Assembly: GCF_024741135.1 (NCBI RefSeq)
Contig: NZ_JANSUY010000019.1
Coordinates: 1-64,000 of the forward strand
Direction of reading: 5' to 3'
DNA length: 64,000 nt
DNA from: Aquiflexum gelatinilyticum
GTDB taxonomy: Bacteria > Bacteroidota > Bacteroidia > Cytophagales > Cyclobacteriaceae
The translations under genes and the position numbers were made by a program. Below are positions 1 through 7,975 of this stretch, one piece after another. The first letter of the stretch is position 1; each line of letters starts with the position of its first letter. The notes under the pieces were generated by a model. The model was not told the origin of the DNA and made no database searches. It was given only the letters and a program-made list of their open reading frames with translations.

Positions 1-95
1 TAAATTTTTTAGTAAAAGTCACCAACTATTTTTGACCACATTACCCTTTTTGTTTTTATGGAAGCTATCTAGATGTATTTCTGAATTTTTGATTT

Positions 96-1361
96 TTAAA
101 ATCTGTAGCCAATTAATACAAATACTTTATTGGTGGGAGATGATAACGATGGGATATCAGACATACCATTACCATTTTCATAACGGATTTCTCCTGATAT
201 TTTACCGAGACGAATCCCTGTTCCAAATAAAAACCCCATTTCTCCAACTCTGAAAGTATCCACCGCTTTCCGGGTTTCAGATGTTACCGTTTGATAAAAA
301 AAAGTCTGGATGTACTCCTGATTCGTTTCATTGACAGCAAATCCAAAGGACATCCCACCATGGAAAAACAACTCAATTGATTCCAAAAACATGCTGTATT
401 GTAGCATGCTGTTTATTTTGATTTGGGTATATTCAAATTTAGTCTCGGAATGCTCTATAAGGTAATCAGTGATTTCGTTAATGTTGTTTCCTTGGAATTG
501 GTATCCTGCCAACATTAATTCATTTGAAAAACCCCACTTTCTCATGTTTCTTGGGAAAATGAAATCTACAGATAAGCCAAGGACCGGGTTAATTGAAACA
601 CCATAGTCAGCTTCGGTCAAATTTGGATGGTTGGCCCCTGTGAATGATAAACTTGTCATCGATACCCCTCCCAAAACCCCAAATTTGGTAAGTGTCTTTT
701 CTTTCGGTTTTTCAAATTTGATTTCAGTGCCGGTACATTCATTATACTTGAGGATCAACCTGCTTAAGCTTTCCTTTTTATATTGTGTGATATTGATGTC
801 TTTTTGAATATCAGGACAACCATTCAGATATGCCCCAAGTTGTCCCAGGAAGAATTTGTTTTCTGCTGTGTAGCTTCGGGTTGCCCCATTTACAGTTTGC
901 ACTTTGTTGTATTTCTTGTATTTGAGTAAGTAATACTCCCCGTTTTCTTCAATATAGAAATTTTCCCTTGAAGCCTCATTTTTATATAAAAACAAGCTTT
1001 TTTCTCCTGCCATAATAGTCTGTAAAAAAACAGTTTCTAATGTAGTTTCAATTGTAGGGCTTTGGTCAAATTGATTGTTTCCAATCCTCTCGGTTTCTAC
1101 CCTTGCACTGAGATATACTTCATCAGAAACCAAAAAGCTTTGAATGTCTTTTGGGGTGAATTCTAGTATTTCCTTTTGATCAAGGCTTTTAAAGGTGATT
1201 TTGTTCGGATTTTTATCCCAATTTCTGTAATCAATTTCTCCTTGGATTGTGTCACCTATAGCATTTACAATCTTTGCGGACAAAAAATTGCTCTGAGCAA
1301 ACACAGGATTTTTAAGAATAAATATTAGGCTAAAGAGTAAAATGATTTTTACTTTTTTCAT
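96..1361 (-). CDS. Secreted hypothetical protein with C-terminal outer-membrane beta-barrel
   Basis: I do not recognise a named family. The frame is open from 1403, but the ATG at 1361 directly precedes a clear signal peptide (MKKVKIILLFSLIF...VFAQ), so I place the start there, giving about 421 residues. The N-terminal half is mixed and polar. From about residue 230 onward there are alternating hydrophobic and aromatic strands with Gly-rich turns, and the chain ends ...VLIGYRF with a terminal Phe. That end is typical of Bacteroidota outer-membrane barrels. It is probably an outer-membrane protein with a periplasmic N-domain, role unknown. It is monocistronic and leftward, separated from the next upstream gene by a terminator. 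Confidence 0.7.
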   Translation of the reverse strand: MKKVKIILLFSLIFILKNPVFAQSNFLSAKIVNAIGDTIQGEIDYRNWDKNPNKITFKSLDQKEILEFTPKDIQSFLVSDEVYLSARVETERIGNNQFDQSPTIETTLETVFLQTIMAGEKSLFLYKNEASRENFYIEENGEYYLLKYKKYNKVQTVNGATRSYTAENKFFLGQLGAYLNGCPDIQKDINITQYKKESLSRLILKYNECTGTEIKFEKPKEKTLTKFGVLGGVSMTSLSFTGANHPNLTEADYGVSINPVLGLSVDFIFPRNMRKWGFSNELMLAGYQFQGNNINEITDYLIEHSETKFEYTQIKINSMLQYSMFLESIELFFHGGMSFGFAVNETNQEYIQTFFYQTVTSETRKAVDTFRVGEMGFLFGTGIRLGKISGEIRYENGNGMSDIPSLSSPTNKVFVLIGYRF

Positions 1362-1512
1362 AAAATGATTTTTCCGAAAAATACAGTTAAAAATCAATTT
1401 CACAAATAAGTTAGTTAATAGAAATTTGTCTTTTCAAAAAATTTAAAAATCAATTTCTAAACCTTAATTATATGGAAATGGAAAGTGATTTCCTCAAGAC
1501 AGGATTTTCAAT

Positions 1513-1543
1513 AAAAAAGCCATTGTCAAACAATGGCTTTTTT
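1513..1543 (-). terminator. Rho-independent terminator
   Basis: A 13-bp perfect inverted repeat (AAAAAAGCCATTG / CAATGGCTTTTTT) with a TCAAA loop. It lies just downstream, on the minus strand, of the gene ending at 1573. The symmetric A/T tails would let it work in either direction. Confidence 0.85.
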
Positions 1544-1572
1544 GAAATTCAATAAAAAAAGTTTAAGTAATG

Positions 1573-2280
1573 TTATCCAATCAGATTTCCCTCATCGTCC
1601 CAAACAGCGACTGTTGCCCTTTCTTCATGCTTTAAGTAAAGAGGAATGTATTTTTCCTCGTAGGCAAAGCCATGTTTTTTCATGACTTCCTCAGGAACGC
1701 CATCCCATACATTTGGTCTGTTTCCTACATATCCCAAGTAATTGAATCCTATCTCAGAAGTGAAATATCCCGTTGAAGTTAAGTTTCTGAGCATGTTGAA
1801 GAACTTGACGCCGCCTTCCATTTCAGGTTTTGCTTTTTCAGGCCAAGCGATCAAATCAATGATTTCCATTCTTTCAGTTTCTGAAAGTTCGAGGAATTTT
1901 TTTCCGTAATTATCATCGCTATAATGGTCCAGCCACATCAATCCACCTCGCATCGGTGTTTGATAGGCAGTATAATCTTTCATCATAAATTCAATGAAAT
2001 CAGGAACACCTGCATCAGTTGCACTTCCAGAATCTTCACCTGCAGGCATGATTATATTTACTAGGACATCCAGTTTTTTTCTTTCTTCTTCGGTAAAGAA
2101 GGTTTCTGAAAGGAGTTTTTGATCTCTGATATTTTCAGCTTCAATTCTTCCTCCCATAGTACCTCCGGAAATCTGCGGACTCATATCTGCAGCTTTGTCC
2201 TTCGGTTTACAATTGGTCAAAAGGAATCCGGATGCCAATGACCCGGCAAAAAGGAGTTTGAGGTTGTCTCTTCTATTCAT
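1573..2280 (-). CDS. Gluconate 2-dehydrogenase subunit 3 family protein (small subunit of GMC oxidoreductase)
   Basis: A 235-residue protein with an N-terminal RR-containing signal (MNRRDNLKLLFAGSL...TNC) that looks like a Tat signal ending in a lipobox-like Cys. The body carries the features of the gluconate 2-dehydrogenase subunit 3 family: FTEEERKKLDVLVNIIMP, then a Gly/Ser-rich ATDAGVPDFIEFMM stretch. In known systems this subunit accompanies a flavin GMC subunit and helps its folding or export. The GMC gene lies 10 bp upstream in the same direction, so the two are almost certainly co-expressed as one periplasmic enzyme. The exact substrate cannot be read from sequence; glycoside 3-dehydrogenases have this organisation. 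Confidence 0.85.
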   Translation of the reverse strand: MNRRDNLKLLFAGSLASGFLLTNCKPKDKAADMSPQISGGTMGGRIEAENIRDQKLLSETFFTEEERKKLDVLVNIIMPAGEDSGSATDAGVPDFIEFMMKDYTAYQTPMRGGLMWLDHYSDDNYGKKFLELSETERMEIIDLIAWPEKAKPEMEGGVKFFNMLRNLTSTGYFTSEIGFNYLGYVGNRPNVWDGVPEEVMKKHGFAYEEKYIPLYLKHEERATVAVWDDEGNLIG

Positions 2281-2290
2281 AGCTCCTGAA

Positions 2291-4033
2291 TTATATGTTT
2301 TTCTTTTTCAATTCACTGATAATAAAATCTGAAGTTCTCCAAGACAAGGCCAAAATGGTCCAAGTTGGGTTTTTATCTGCTTGTGATACAAACGGACCTG
2401 CATCCACCACAAATAGATTTTTGCAGTCGTGGGCTTGGCTGTTACTGTTCAAAACCGAAGTTGCAGGATTATTCCCCATCCTTGTGGTTCCGACTTCATG
2501 GATGATCCTTCCCGGCGTGGCCAATCCATACATGGTGTCAGCTCCCGGTTTTTGACCCAATAGGACAGCACCAGAATTGGTAAGGATTTCTTCAAAGGTA
2601 TCCTGCATGTGTTTTGCCTGCTTGATTTCTTGGTCAGACCATTTGTAATGGAATCGTAGCACAGGTATGCCGAATTTGTCAACCACATTTGGGTCGATTT
2701 CACAATAGTTTGTCTCTCTTGGTATACTTTCTCCTCTTCCTGACATACCCACCATAGAGCCGTATGATCTTCTGATATCCTTCTTCAGACCTTCACCATA
2801 TCCTCCGTTTGGACTTGGGTTGCCAAATTCATCCTTCAAATATTTTCTCATGGTATCCATCGAAAACCCTATCCCATAGGATGGCATCGACATTCCTCCC
2901 CAATATTCAATATGGTAACCCCGTGCAAAATCCAGCTTTTTGTTGTCCAGCCACCAAGGTGTATACACGTGCATGCCGCCAACACCGTCCTCGTTGTATC
3001 TTTCTCTGTCGATCAAATCCGGAAGAATTCCCATTCTATCCGCACCTGTGGAATCATGAAGATATTTTCCTACCACCCCGCTGCTGTTTCCGATTCCATT
3101 TGGGTGGGATTTTGATTTGGAGTTGAGCATTATCCTGGAAGATTCGCAGGCTGATGCGCCCAAAACAACCACCCTGGATTTAAGCTTGTATTCCTTCATG
3201 TCTATTTTGCTGACATAGGAAACGCCAGTGGCTTTACCGGTATCATCGGTTGTTACTGCCCTGACCATGGCGTTGGTGTATAACTCCACTTTGCCTTTTT
3301 TCATAGCAGGCTTGATCAAGACTGTTCCTGAGGAAAAATCCGCATATGCCTGACAGGCCCTGTTGCATTGGTTACAGAAAAAGCAAACTCCTCTTTCATT
3401 GTTTATCGGACGGGTCAGCATAGAAAGCCTGCCGGGAATTACAGGCATATTTGCTTTTTTTGCTCCTTTCATGATAAACATTTCATGTAGTCTTGGCTTT
3501 GGAGGGGGAAGGAAAAATCCATCAGGTTCGTTGTAAATCCCCTCTTTTGAGCCAAAAACCCCGATCAGTTTATCTACTTTATCATAATATGGCTTGACAT
3601 CATCATAGCCTATCGGCCAATCATCACCCATGCCATCAATACTGCTTCTTTTGAAATCATTGGGACCAAAACGTAGCGAAATCCTTCCCCAGTGATTGGT
3701 TCTGCCGCCAAGCATTCTAGATCTGAACCAATCAAATTGGGTTCCTTTCACGTTGGTATAGGGTTCGCCTTCTATATCCCAACCGCCAATTGCCTGGTCG
3801 AAGTCACCAAATGGCCTGATCCTGGTTCCGCTTCCCCTTCTCGGAGATTCCCAAGGTGGTCTCAGTTGGGTCCTATCCTCGTCTTTTGCCGGATCAAAAT
3901 CGCCTCCTGCTTCCAATACAGCAACTGATAGTCCTGCCTCAGAAAGAATTTTGGAAGCCATACCGCCACCGGCACCGGAACCTACGATAATCACATCATA
4001 AGCTTCTCCAGATGATTTGATTTCAAAACTCAT
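2291..4033 (-). CDS. GMC family FAD-dependent oxidoreductase (sugar or alcohol dehydrogenase large subunit)
   Basis: A 580-residue GMC oxidoreductase. The N-terminus has the Rossmann FAD motif VIIVGSGAGGGMASKIL (about residues 14-30) followed by LEAGGD. The C-terminus has the GMC end block HEVGTTRMG...DKNPTWTILALSWR. Around residues 216-227 lies CFFCNQCNRAC, a Cys cluster like the one that holds an Fe-S centre in bacterial FAD glucose and fructose dehydrogenases. No signal peptide is visible, so export probably depends on the Tat signal of the small subunit encoded 10 bp downstream. Likely role: oxidation of a sugar, glycoside or polyol in the periplasm, with electrons passed to the respiratory chain. 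Substrate unknown. Confidence 0.88.
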   Translation of the reverse strand: MSFEIKSSGEAYDVIIVGSGAGGGMASKILSEAGLSVAVLEAGGDFDPAKDEDRTQLRPPWESPRRGSGTRIRPFGDFDQAIGGWDIEGEPYTNVKGTQFDWFRSRMLGGRTNHWGRISLRFGPNDFKRSSIDGMGDDWPIGYDDVKPYYDKVDKLIGVFGSKEGIYNEPDGFFLPPPKPRLHEMFIMKGAKKANMPVIPGRLSMLTRPINNERGVCFFCNQCNRACQAYADFSSGTVLIKPAMKKGKVELYTNAMVRAVTTDDTGKATGVSYVSKIDMKEYKLKSRVVVLGASACESSRIMLNSKSKSHPNGIGNSSGVVGKYLHDSTGADRMGILPDLIDRERYNEDGVGGMHVYTPWWLDNKKLDFARGYHIEYWGGMSMPSYGIGFSMDTMRKYLKDEFGNPSPNGGYGEGLKKDIRRSYGSMVGMSGRGESIPRETNYCEIDPNVVDKFGIPVLRFHYKWSDQEIKQAKHMQDTFEEILTNSGAVLLGQKPGADTMYGLATPGRIIHEVGTTRMGNNPATSVLNSNSQAHDCKNLFVVDAGPFVSQADKNPTWTILALSWRTSDFIISELKKKNI

Positions 4034-4164
4034 GTTTTATAAAATTTTTATGTTTGTCTTACAAGTTAAATAAAAAAATGTAAAATTCACAAACCTAACT
4101 TTTGGAGAATTTCAGAAACTCATCTTGAGAATGGGAGAAAATTGGAATATCAAGTCAATAAATT

Positions 4165-5184
4165 TTATGATGGCATCGAAATATCATTTTCAAAATAATT
4201 GAGTTGGCTAATCAGCGAGGAGATTGATTCAAATCGGATTATTTCTGTATTAGTCTTTAAAATATAGGAAATTTGATTACCATCTTTTTCAATAGAAATA
4301 GATTTGCCCTGCTGATTGATTTTATTTTTCCTTAAAGCGGATTTCACCCATTTCACGATTTCCTCCGGCCCATCAATTTGCGGGTATCTGAAAATTGTTG
4401 ATTCTTGAACTTTCCCTACAGATATATCGAATTTGAGGGTTTCATTTGGAAGTAAAAGGTCGATGCTTCCTTGGAGTATCAGGTCTTCAGGACTTCCACA
4501 GACCAAAGGCATTCCACATTGCATTAACCAAAATTCATCGGCTGTATCGATGGCTATGTCTAGGTCGTGTGTCACCACGAGCACGGCTTTGTTTTCATTT
4601 TTTGCGATATCTCTGAGCAAATGCATGATCTCAAACCTGTTTATGAGGTCTAAATGTGCCGTGGGTTCATCCAAAATCAATATTTCGCCATCCTGTGCCA
4701 ATGCCCTTGCAATCATTACTTTCTGCAATTGGCCATCACTGAGTTCGCTTAATGGTCTGTCCTGAATGTAATTGATATGCGTAGAACGGATTGCTTGGCT
4801 TACTTTTTCCCGATCATTTTCTGATAAATATCCAGACCAACCTGTATGTGGAATTCTGCCCAAAGACACAATCTCTTCAACCGTGAGATTGCCGCTGCTG
4901 ATTTTTTCTGTTAGGACGACAGCTATTTTTTTTGCCAGGTCTTTGATTGAAAATAAATCTGTGGGTTTATTGTCCAAATAGACCTGATTTTTCAGAGCAG
5001 GAACCTGTCCCATGATTGTCTTGATCAAGGTGGATTTACCAACACCATTTGGGCCAAGCAGACAAGTGAGTTTTCCTTTTTTTAAAGAAAAGGAAATTTG
5101 CTCTGCAACAATATTAGACTTCTTGCCTTTTTTATACCCTAAGGAAAGATCGTTTGCCTGCAATATGGAATTTTGAATGGACAA
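4165..5184 (-). CDS. ABC transporter ATP-binding protein, BtuD/FecE family (probable cobalamin import)
   Basis: Cytoplasmic ATPase of an importer for cobalamin or a siderophore. Walker A is GPNGVGKST (residues 44-52), the ABC signature is LSDGQ (148-152), Walker B is ILILDEP (168-174), and a VTHD switch follows at about 205. At 339 residues it is longer than the usual 250-260. The last 80 or so residues form an extra polar C-terminal domain with no motif I recognise. It is the third gene of the leftward operon BtuF-BtuC-BtuD, about 50 bp after the permease. The divergent B12 riboswitch and receptor argue for cobalamin rather than iron-siderophore transport; that is inference from context. Confidence 0.85.
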   Translation of the reverse strand: MSIQNSILQANDLSLGYKKGKKSNIVAEQISFSLKKGKLTCLLGPNGVGKSTLIKTIMGQVPALKNQVYLDNKPTDLFSIKDLAKKIAVVLTEKISSGNLTVEEIVSLGRIPHTGWSGYLSENDREKVSQAIRSTHINYIQDRPLSELSDGQLQKVMIARALAQDGEILILDEPTAHLDLINRFEIMHLLRDIAKNENKAVLVVTHDLDIAIDTADEFWLMQCGMPLVCGSPEDLILQGSIDLLLPNETLKFDISVGKVQESTIFRYPQIDGPEEIVKWVKSALRKNKINQQGKSISIEKDGNQISYILKTNTEIIRFESISSLISQLNYFENDISMPS

Positions 5185-5233
5185 GGTTTATTATGTTGGT
5201 TATGGTTTTTCAAATCTTATATTTTCAATTTTC

Positions 5234-6265
5234 CTAAAACTCCTTACTGAAATTCCTCTTCAGAATCAACCAGATGACCATCGGTGCACCCACCAAAGAA
5301 GTGACTGCATTGATTGGTAAAGTCTGTGCACTGCCGGGTAACTGACTGATCGTATCGCATGCCAATAGAACTGCAGCGCCGATCAAAGCCGAGGCTGGAA
5401 AAAGGACCCGATGATCCCCTGTTTTGAAAACCAACCTCGCCATATGTGGTACAGCAATTCCGATAAAGGCGATTGGTCCACAGAAAGCTGTCACTGAACC
5501 CGCCAAAATCCCTGTACTGACAATCATAGCCCATCTAAGCTTTTGGATGTTTATACCCATGCTTACTGCGTATGCTTCGCCGAGAAGCATGGCGTTAAAT
5601 GATTTGAGATTGATCAACAAAGGAATCAATCCCAGTAAAACAACAATTAAAAAAGCCAATAACTGATCAGGTTGGGTACTTCCGAGACTTCCCATAGACC
5701 AGATGGTAAACATCTTCAGTTGCTCTGCCCCCGAAAAGTACGATAATACTGAAATCAAAGCCGAAACAGCAGAGCCAAACATCAAACCTACGATGAGTAA
5801 TGTCATGCTGTCGTTGACTTTCCAGGCTGTAACACTCATCAATAACAAAACCAAAATCGACCCGGCAGTGGCAGAAAATACGATTGCCCAGATTCCAAAT
5901 CCTCCCGAATACATGGACCATCCAAAAGCCGAACCTGCCATGACCAATAGCGCAACTCCCAAGCCTGCACCAGAACTGATTCCCAACACATATGGTCCTG
6001 CCAGTGGATTTCGGAAGAAAGTCTGCATCTGAAGACCACTCAAAGAAAGCCCGATTCCTGCTAAAATCGCTGCAAATGCTTTGGGTACCCTATAACCCAT
6101 TACGATGGTTTCCCAAGAACTTTTTGAAAATCCCCCCCCGATAAACCTCCCCATCACCTCTTGAATCGGAATCAAAACTGATCCACTCGCCAGATTCACT
6201 GCGAAAAGCAGTAGGCAAATAAAAATGCCGGACAGAAAAAGGAAATAGGTGGGTTTATTTTTCAT
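5234..6265 (-). CDS. FecCD/BtuC family ABC transporter permease (probable cobalamin import)
   Basis: A 343-residue polytopic inner-membrane permease with about ten hydrophobic segments. It shows FecCD-family blocks: GYRVPKAFAAILAGIGLSLSG near the N-terminus, NPLAGPYVLGISSGAGLG in the middle, and GPIAFIGIAVPHMARL towards the C-terminus (about residues 265-280), which is the region that contacts the ATPase. Its start overlaps the end of the binding-protein gene by 11 bp, so the two are translationally coupled. It imports substrate handed over by the BtuF-like lipoprotein. Cobalamin specificity is inferred from the neighbouring riboswitch and receptor. Confidence 0.88.
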   Translation of the reverse strand: MKNKPTYFLFLSGIFICLLLFAVNLASGSVLIPIQEVMGRFIGGGFSKSSWETIVMGYRVPKAFAAILAGIGLSLSGLQMQTFFRNPLAGPYVLGISSGAGLGVALLVMAGSAFGWSMYSGGFGIWAIVFSATAGSILVLLLMSVTAWKVNDSMTLLIVGLMFGSAVSALISVLSYFSGAEQLKMFTIWSMGSLGSTQPDQLLAFLIVVLLGLIPLLINLKSFNAMLLGEAYAVSMGINIQKLRWAMIVSTGILAGSVTAFCGPIAFIGIAVPHMARLVFKTGDHRVLFPASALIGAAVLLACDTISQLPGSAQTLPINAVTSLVGAPMVIWLILKRNFSKEF

Positions 6266-7418
6266 CCAGTTTACTATAAAAATACAGGGAATAATCCGGT
6301 AATAAATCTGGATGCAGAATTTTGATCAAATCCCGAAGAATCAAATCCGGCCTTAAATACCCCAACTCGAAGTATTCTAAACCGCCTGTCGGACCTTTTT
6401 TTAAGGTATAGGTATATACGTTTCCATTTTGGAAAGCATCAAAATGAGAATATCTAGGGTCTGCATATTTCATTTCAACCAATGTCTTGAAATCCGAAGC
6501 TCCCAGCCAAAAGTCCGATTCTTGGGCCACTTCCAATACATATTCATAACTCAACTGTGCGCTTCCTGTTCCTTTTTGGTCTTTGAAAAGGTATTCACCA
6601 CCTGCTACTTCCAGCAATCTTGCTCCCCAAGAGTCCGCTCCAGGTACATACCAGATGTCCTTATACATGACTCCTGCCATTACTTTTGGTTTGTTTTCCG
6701 GCAATTCCTTTACCAAATCCGAAGCTTGATTGTATTCGGATTCGATTTTGGAAAATACAGTTTTTGATTCTTCTAATTTTCCCAATAATACGCCTGTAAA
6801 CTTGATCCATTCTGCCCTTCCCAAAGGGTGTTGCTCTACATATTCTCCATTAATGAATGCAGGAATTTTGGCTGATTTTAGGATTTCTATGTTTTTCAAG
6901 TCTTCCCCCAAAGTTGAAATCATCACCCAATCAGGATCGAGTTCAATGATCTTTTCAATATTCGCCTGAGCTCCTTTACCTAAATCGGAGACTTTTCCGG
7001 CGTCAATCAATTTTCTTGTCTTTGGAGAGGAAATCAAATCCAGATCAGGAAATCCTCTCAATAAATCTGAAGCCTCCAAATAATCCAAATGAGGAATGTG
7101 GGTAGTGGAAGTCAGAACCACCTTCGATATTGGCAGTGAAATAACAGCATCAAACCCGGCCTCATCCAATTTCAAATCAGAATTTTCTTTGACCAAATAA
7201 CGAAAAGGAGGATGTTTATCCGGAAATGCATGCCGAACCTCAAGAACTTTAAATCCTTCTCCCTGAAATATAGCAAAGCCCTTTGCATATGAATTTGGGA
7301 TCTCGACTAAGTCCAATTCTTTGATTTCTTTTGGAGATTGACAGGAAAAAAGGATTATAAAAATGGGAAAGACGAAATAGAAGCAAGAATAAAAAGAATG
7401 AAGCAGGGGGATTTTCAT
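6255..7418 (-). CDS. BtuF-like periplasmic substrate-binding lipoprotein (helical-backbone type)
   Basis: The frame is open to 7478, but the ATG at 7418 begins a lipoprotein signal (MKIPLLHSFYSC...IILFSC, lipid Cys near residue 26), so I prefer that start, giving 387 residues. The protein has the layout of class III binding proteins: an N-lobe with an ISLPISKVVLTSTTHIPHLDYL block, KLIDAGKVSDLG..., then NIEKIIELDPDWVMIS, a long helix, and a C-lobe with VMAGVMYKDIWYVPG and LLEVAGGEYLF. It captures ligand released into the periplasm and delivers it to the BtuC-like permease encoded next. It is the first gene of the leftward operon and faces away from the cobalamin riboswitch. Confidence 0.85.
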   Translation of the reverse strand: MKIPLLHSFYSCFYFVFPIFIILFSCQSPKEIKELDLVEIPNSYAKGFAIFQGEGFKVLEVRHAFPDKHPPFRYLVKENSDLKLDEAGFDAVISLPISKVVLTSTTHIPHLDYLEASDLLRGFPDLDLISSPKTRKLIDAGKVSDLGKGAQANIEKIIELDPDWVMISTLGEDLKNIEILKSAKIPAFINGEYVEQHPLGRAEWIKFTGVLLGKLEESKTVFSKIESEYNQASDLVKELPENKPKVMAGVMYKDIWYVPGADSWGARLLEVAGGEYLFKDQKGTGSAQLSYEYVLEVAQESDFWLGASDFKTLVEMKYADPRYSHFDAFQNGNVYTYTLKKGPTGGLEYFELGYLRPDLILRDLIKILHPDLLPDYSLYFYSKLDEK

Positions 7419-7526
7419 CTCGAAAGTGTCAGCAAATGTTTTCCAAATATAACACCCGAAGCCAAAGTCTATTTTCAATTGTGGCTTTTGTACAAAAAAT
7501 AATCACACAATTAACCTGTCTAAAAA

Positions 7527-7544
7527 TATCTTTGGCTATGTTTG
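7527..7544 (+). promoter_or_regulatory. Candidate Bacteroidota-type -7 promoter elements for the riboswitch transcript
   Basis: Two matches to the Bacteroidota -7 consensus TAnnTTTG occur in succession: TATCTTTG at 7527-7534 and TATGTTTG at 7537-7544. Both sit just before the first base-paired element of the riboswitch. No convincing -33 TTTG lies at the expected distance, so confidence is modest. Confidence 0.4.
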
Positions 7545-7547
7545 TTT

Positions 7548-7740
7548 CAGAATTATGGTTCCCGAACCTTCATCAGGCTCTCGGGATGAAAAGGGAATTC
7601 GGTGAAATACCGGAGCTGTCCCCGCAACTGTAACCCCATTCTGAACCAATCGGAATAGTGATTTACCCTCCTCCATTGCCATTGTGTGATGCGTCGCACG
7701 AGAAGGCCGGTAAATCCAGGGAAGCCAGGAGACCTGCCAT
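7548..7740 (+). promoter_or_regulatory. Cobalamin (adenosylcobalamin/B12) riboswitch
   Basis: The plus strand carries the cobalamin aptamer landmarks in order. The core is GGGAATTCGGTGAAA (7590-7604), then CCGGAGCTGTCCCCGCAACTG (7610-7630) matching the conserved 'ccgcaactgtaa' block. After a variable arm comes GAAGCCAGGAGACCTGCC (7721-7738), which is the B12 box. The element sits upstream of the BtuB-like receptor in the same orientation. It should shut the receptor arm off when intracellular B12 is high. About 235 nt separate the B12 box from the receptor start. That stretch holds a GAAAGGCTGAGG segment and probably the expression platform; I see no strong terminator. Confidence 0.95.
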
Positions 7741-7975
7741 TTTTCATATTGTTCAAAGCTTTCGGGTGAAAGGCTGAGGTAAAAGCAGGTGGTTTTCACA
7801 AAAACAATTGGCAAGAATGGGATTGTCCTTTGATGGCTTTCCAATATTTGGGTTTTGAATCCTTTAAATTCAAAATTCTTCATTCTCAATTGGGTGAACC
7901 TTTGGTTTTCTTCTCTACCAATTTCTAGCATTTGGCTTTGGAATAAATAAGTGTTCCATTCGAATCATTTTAAAG

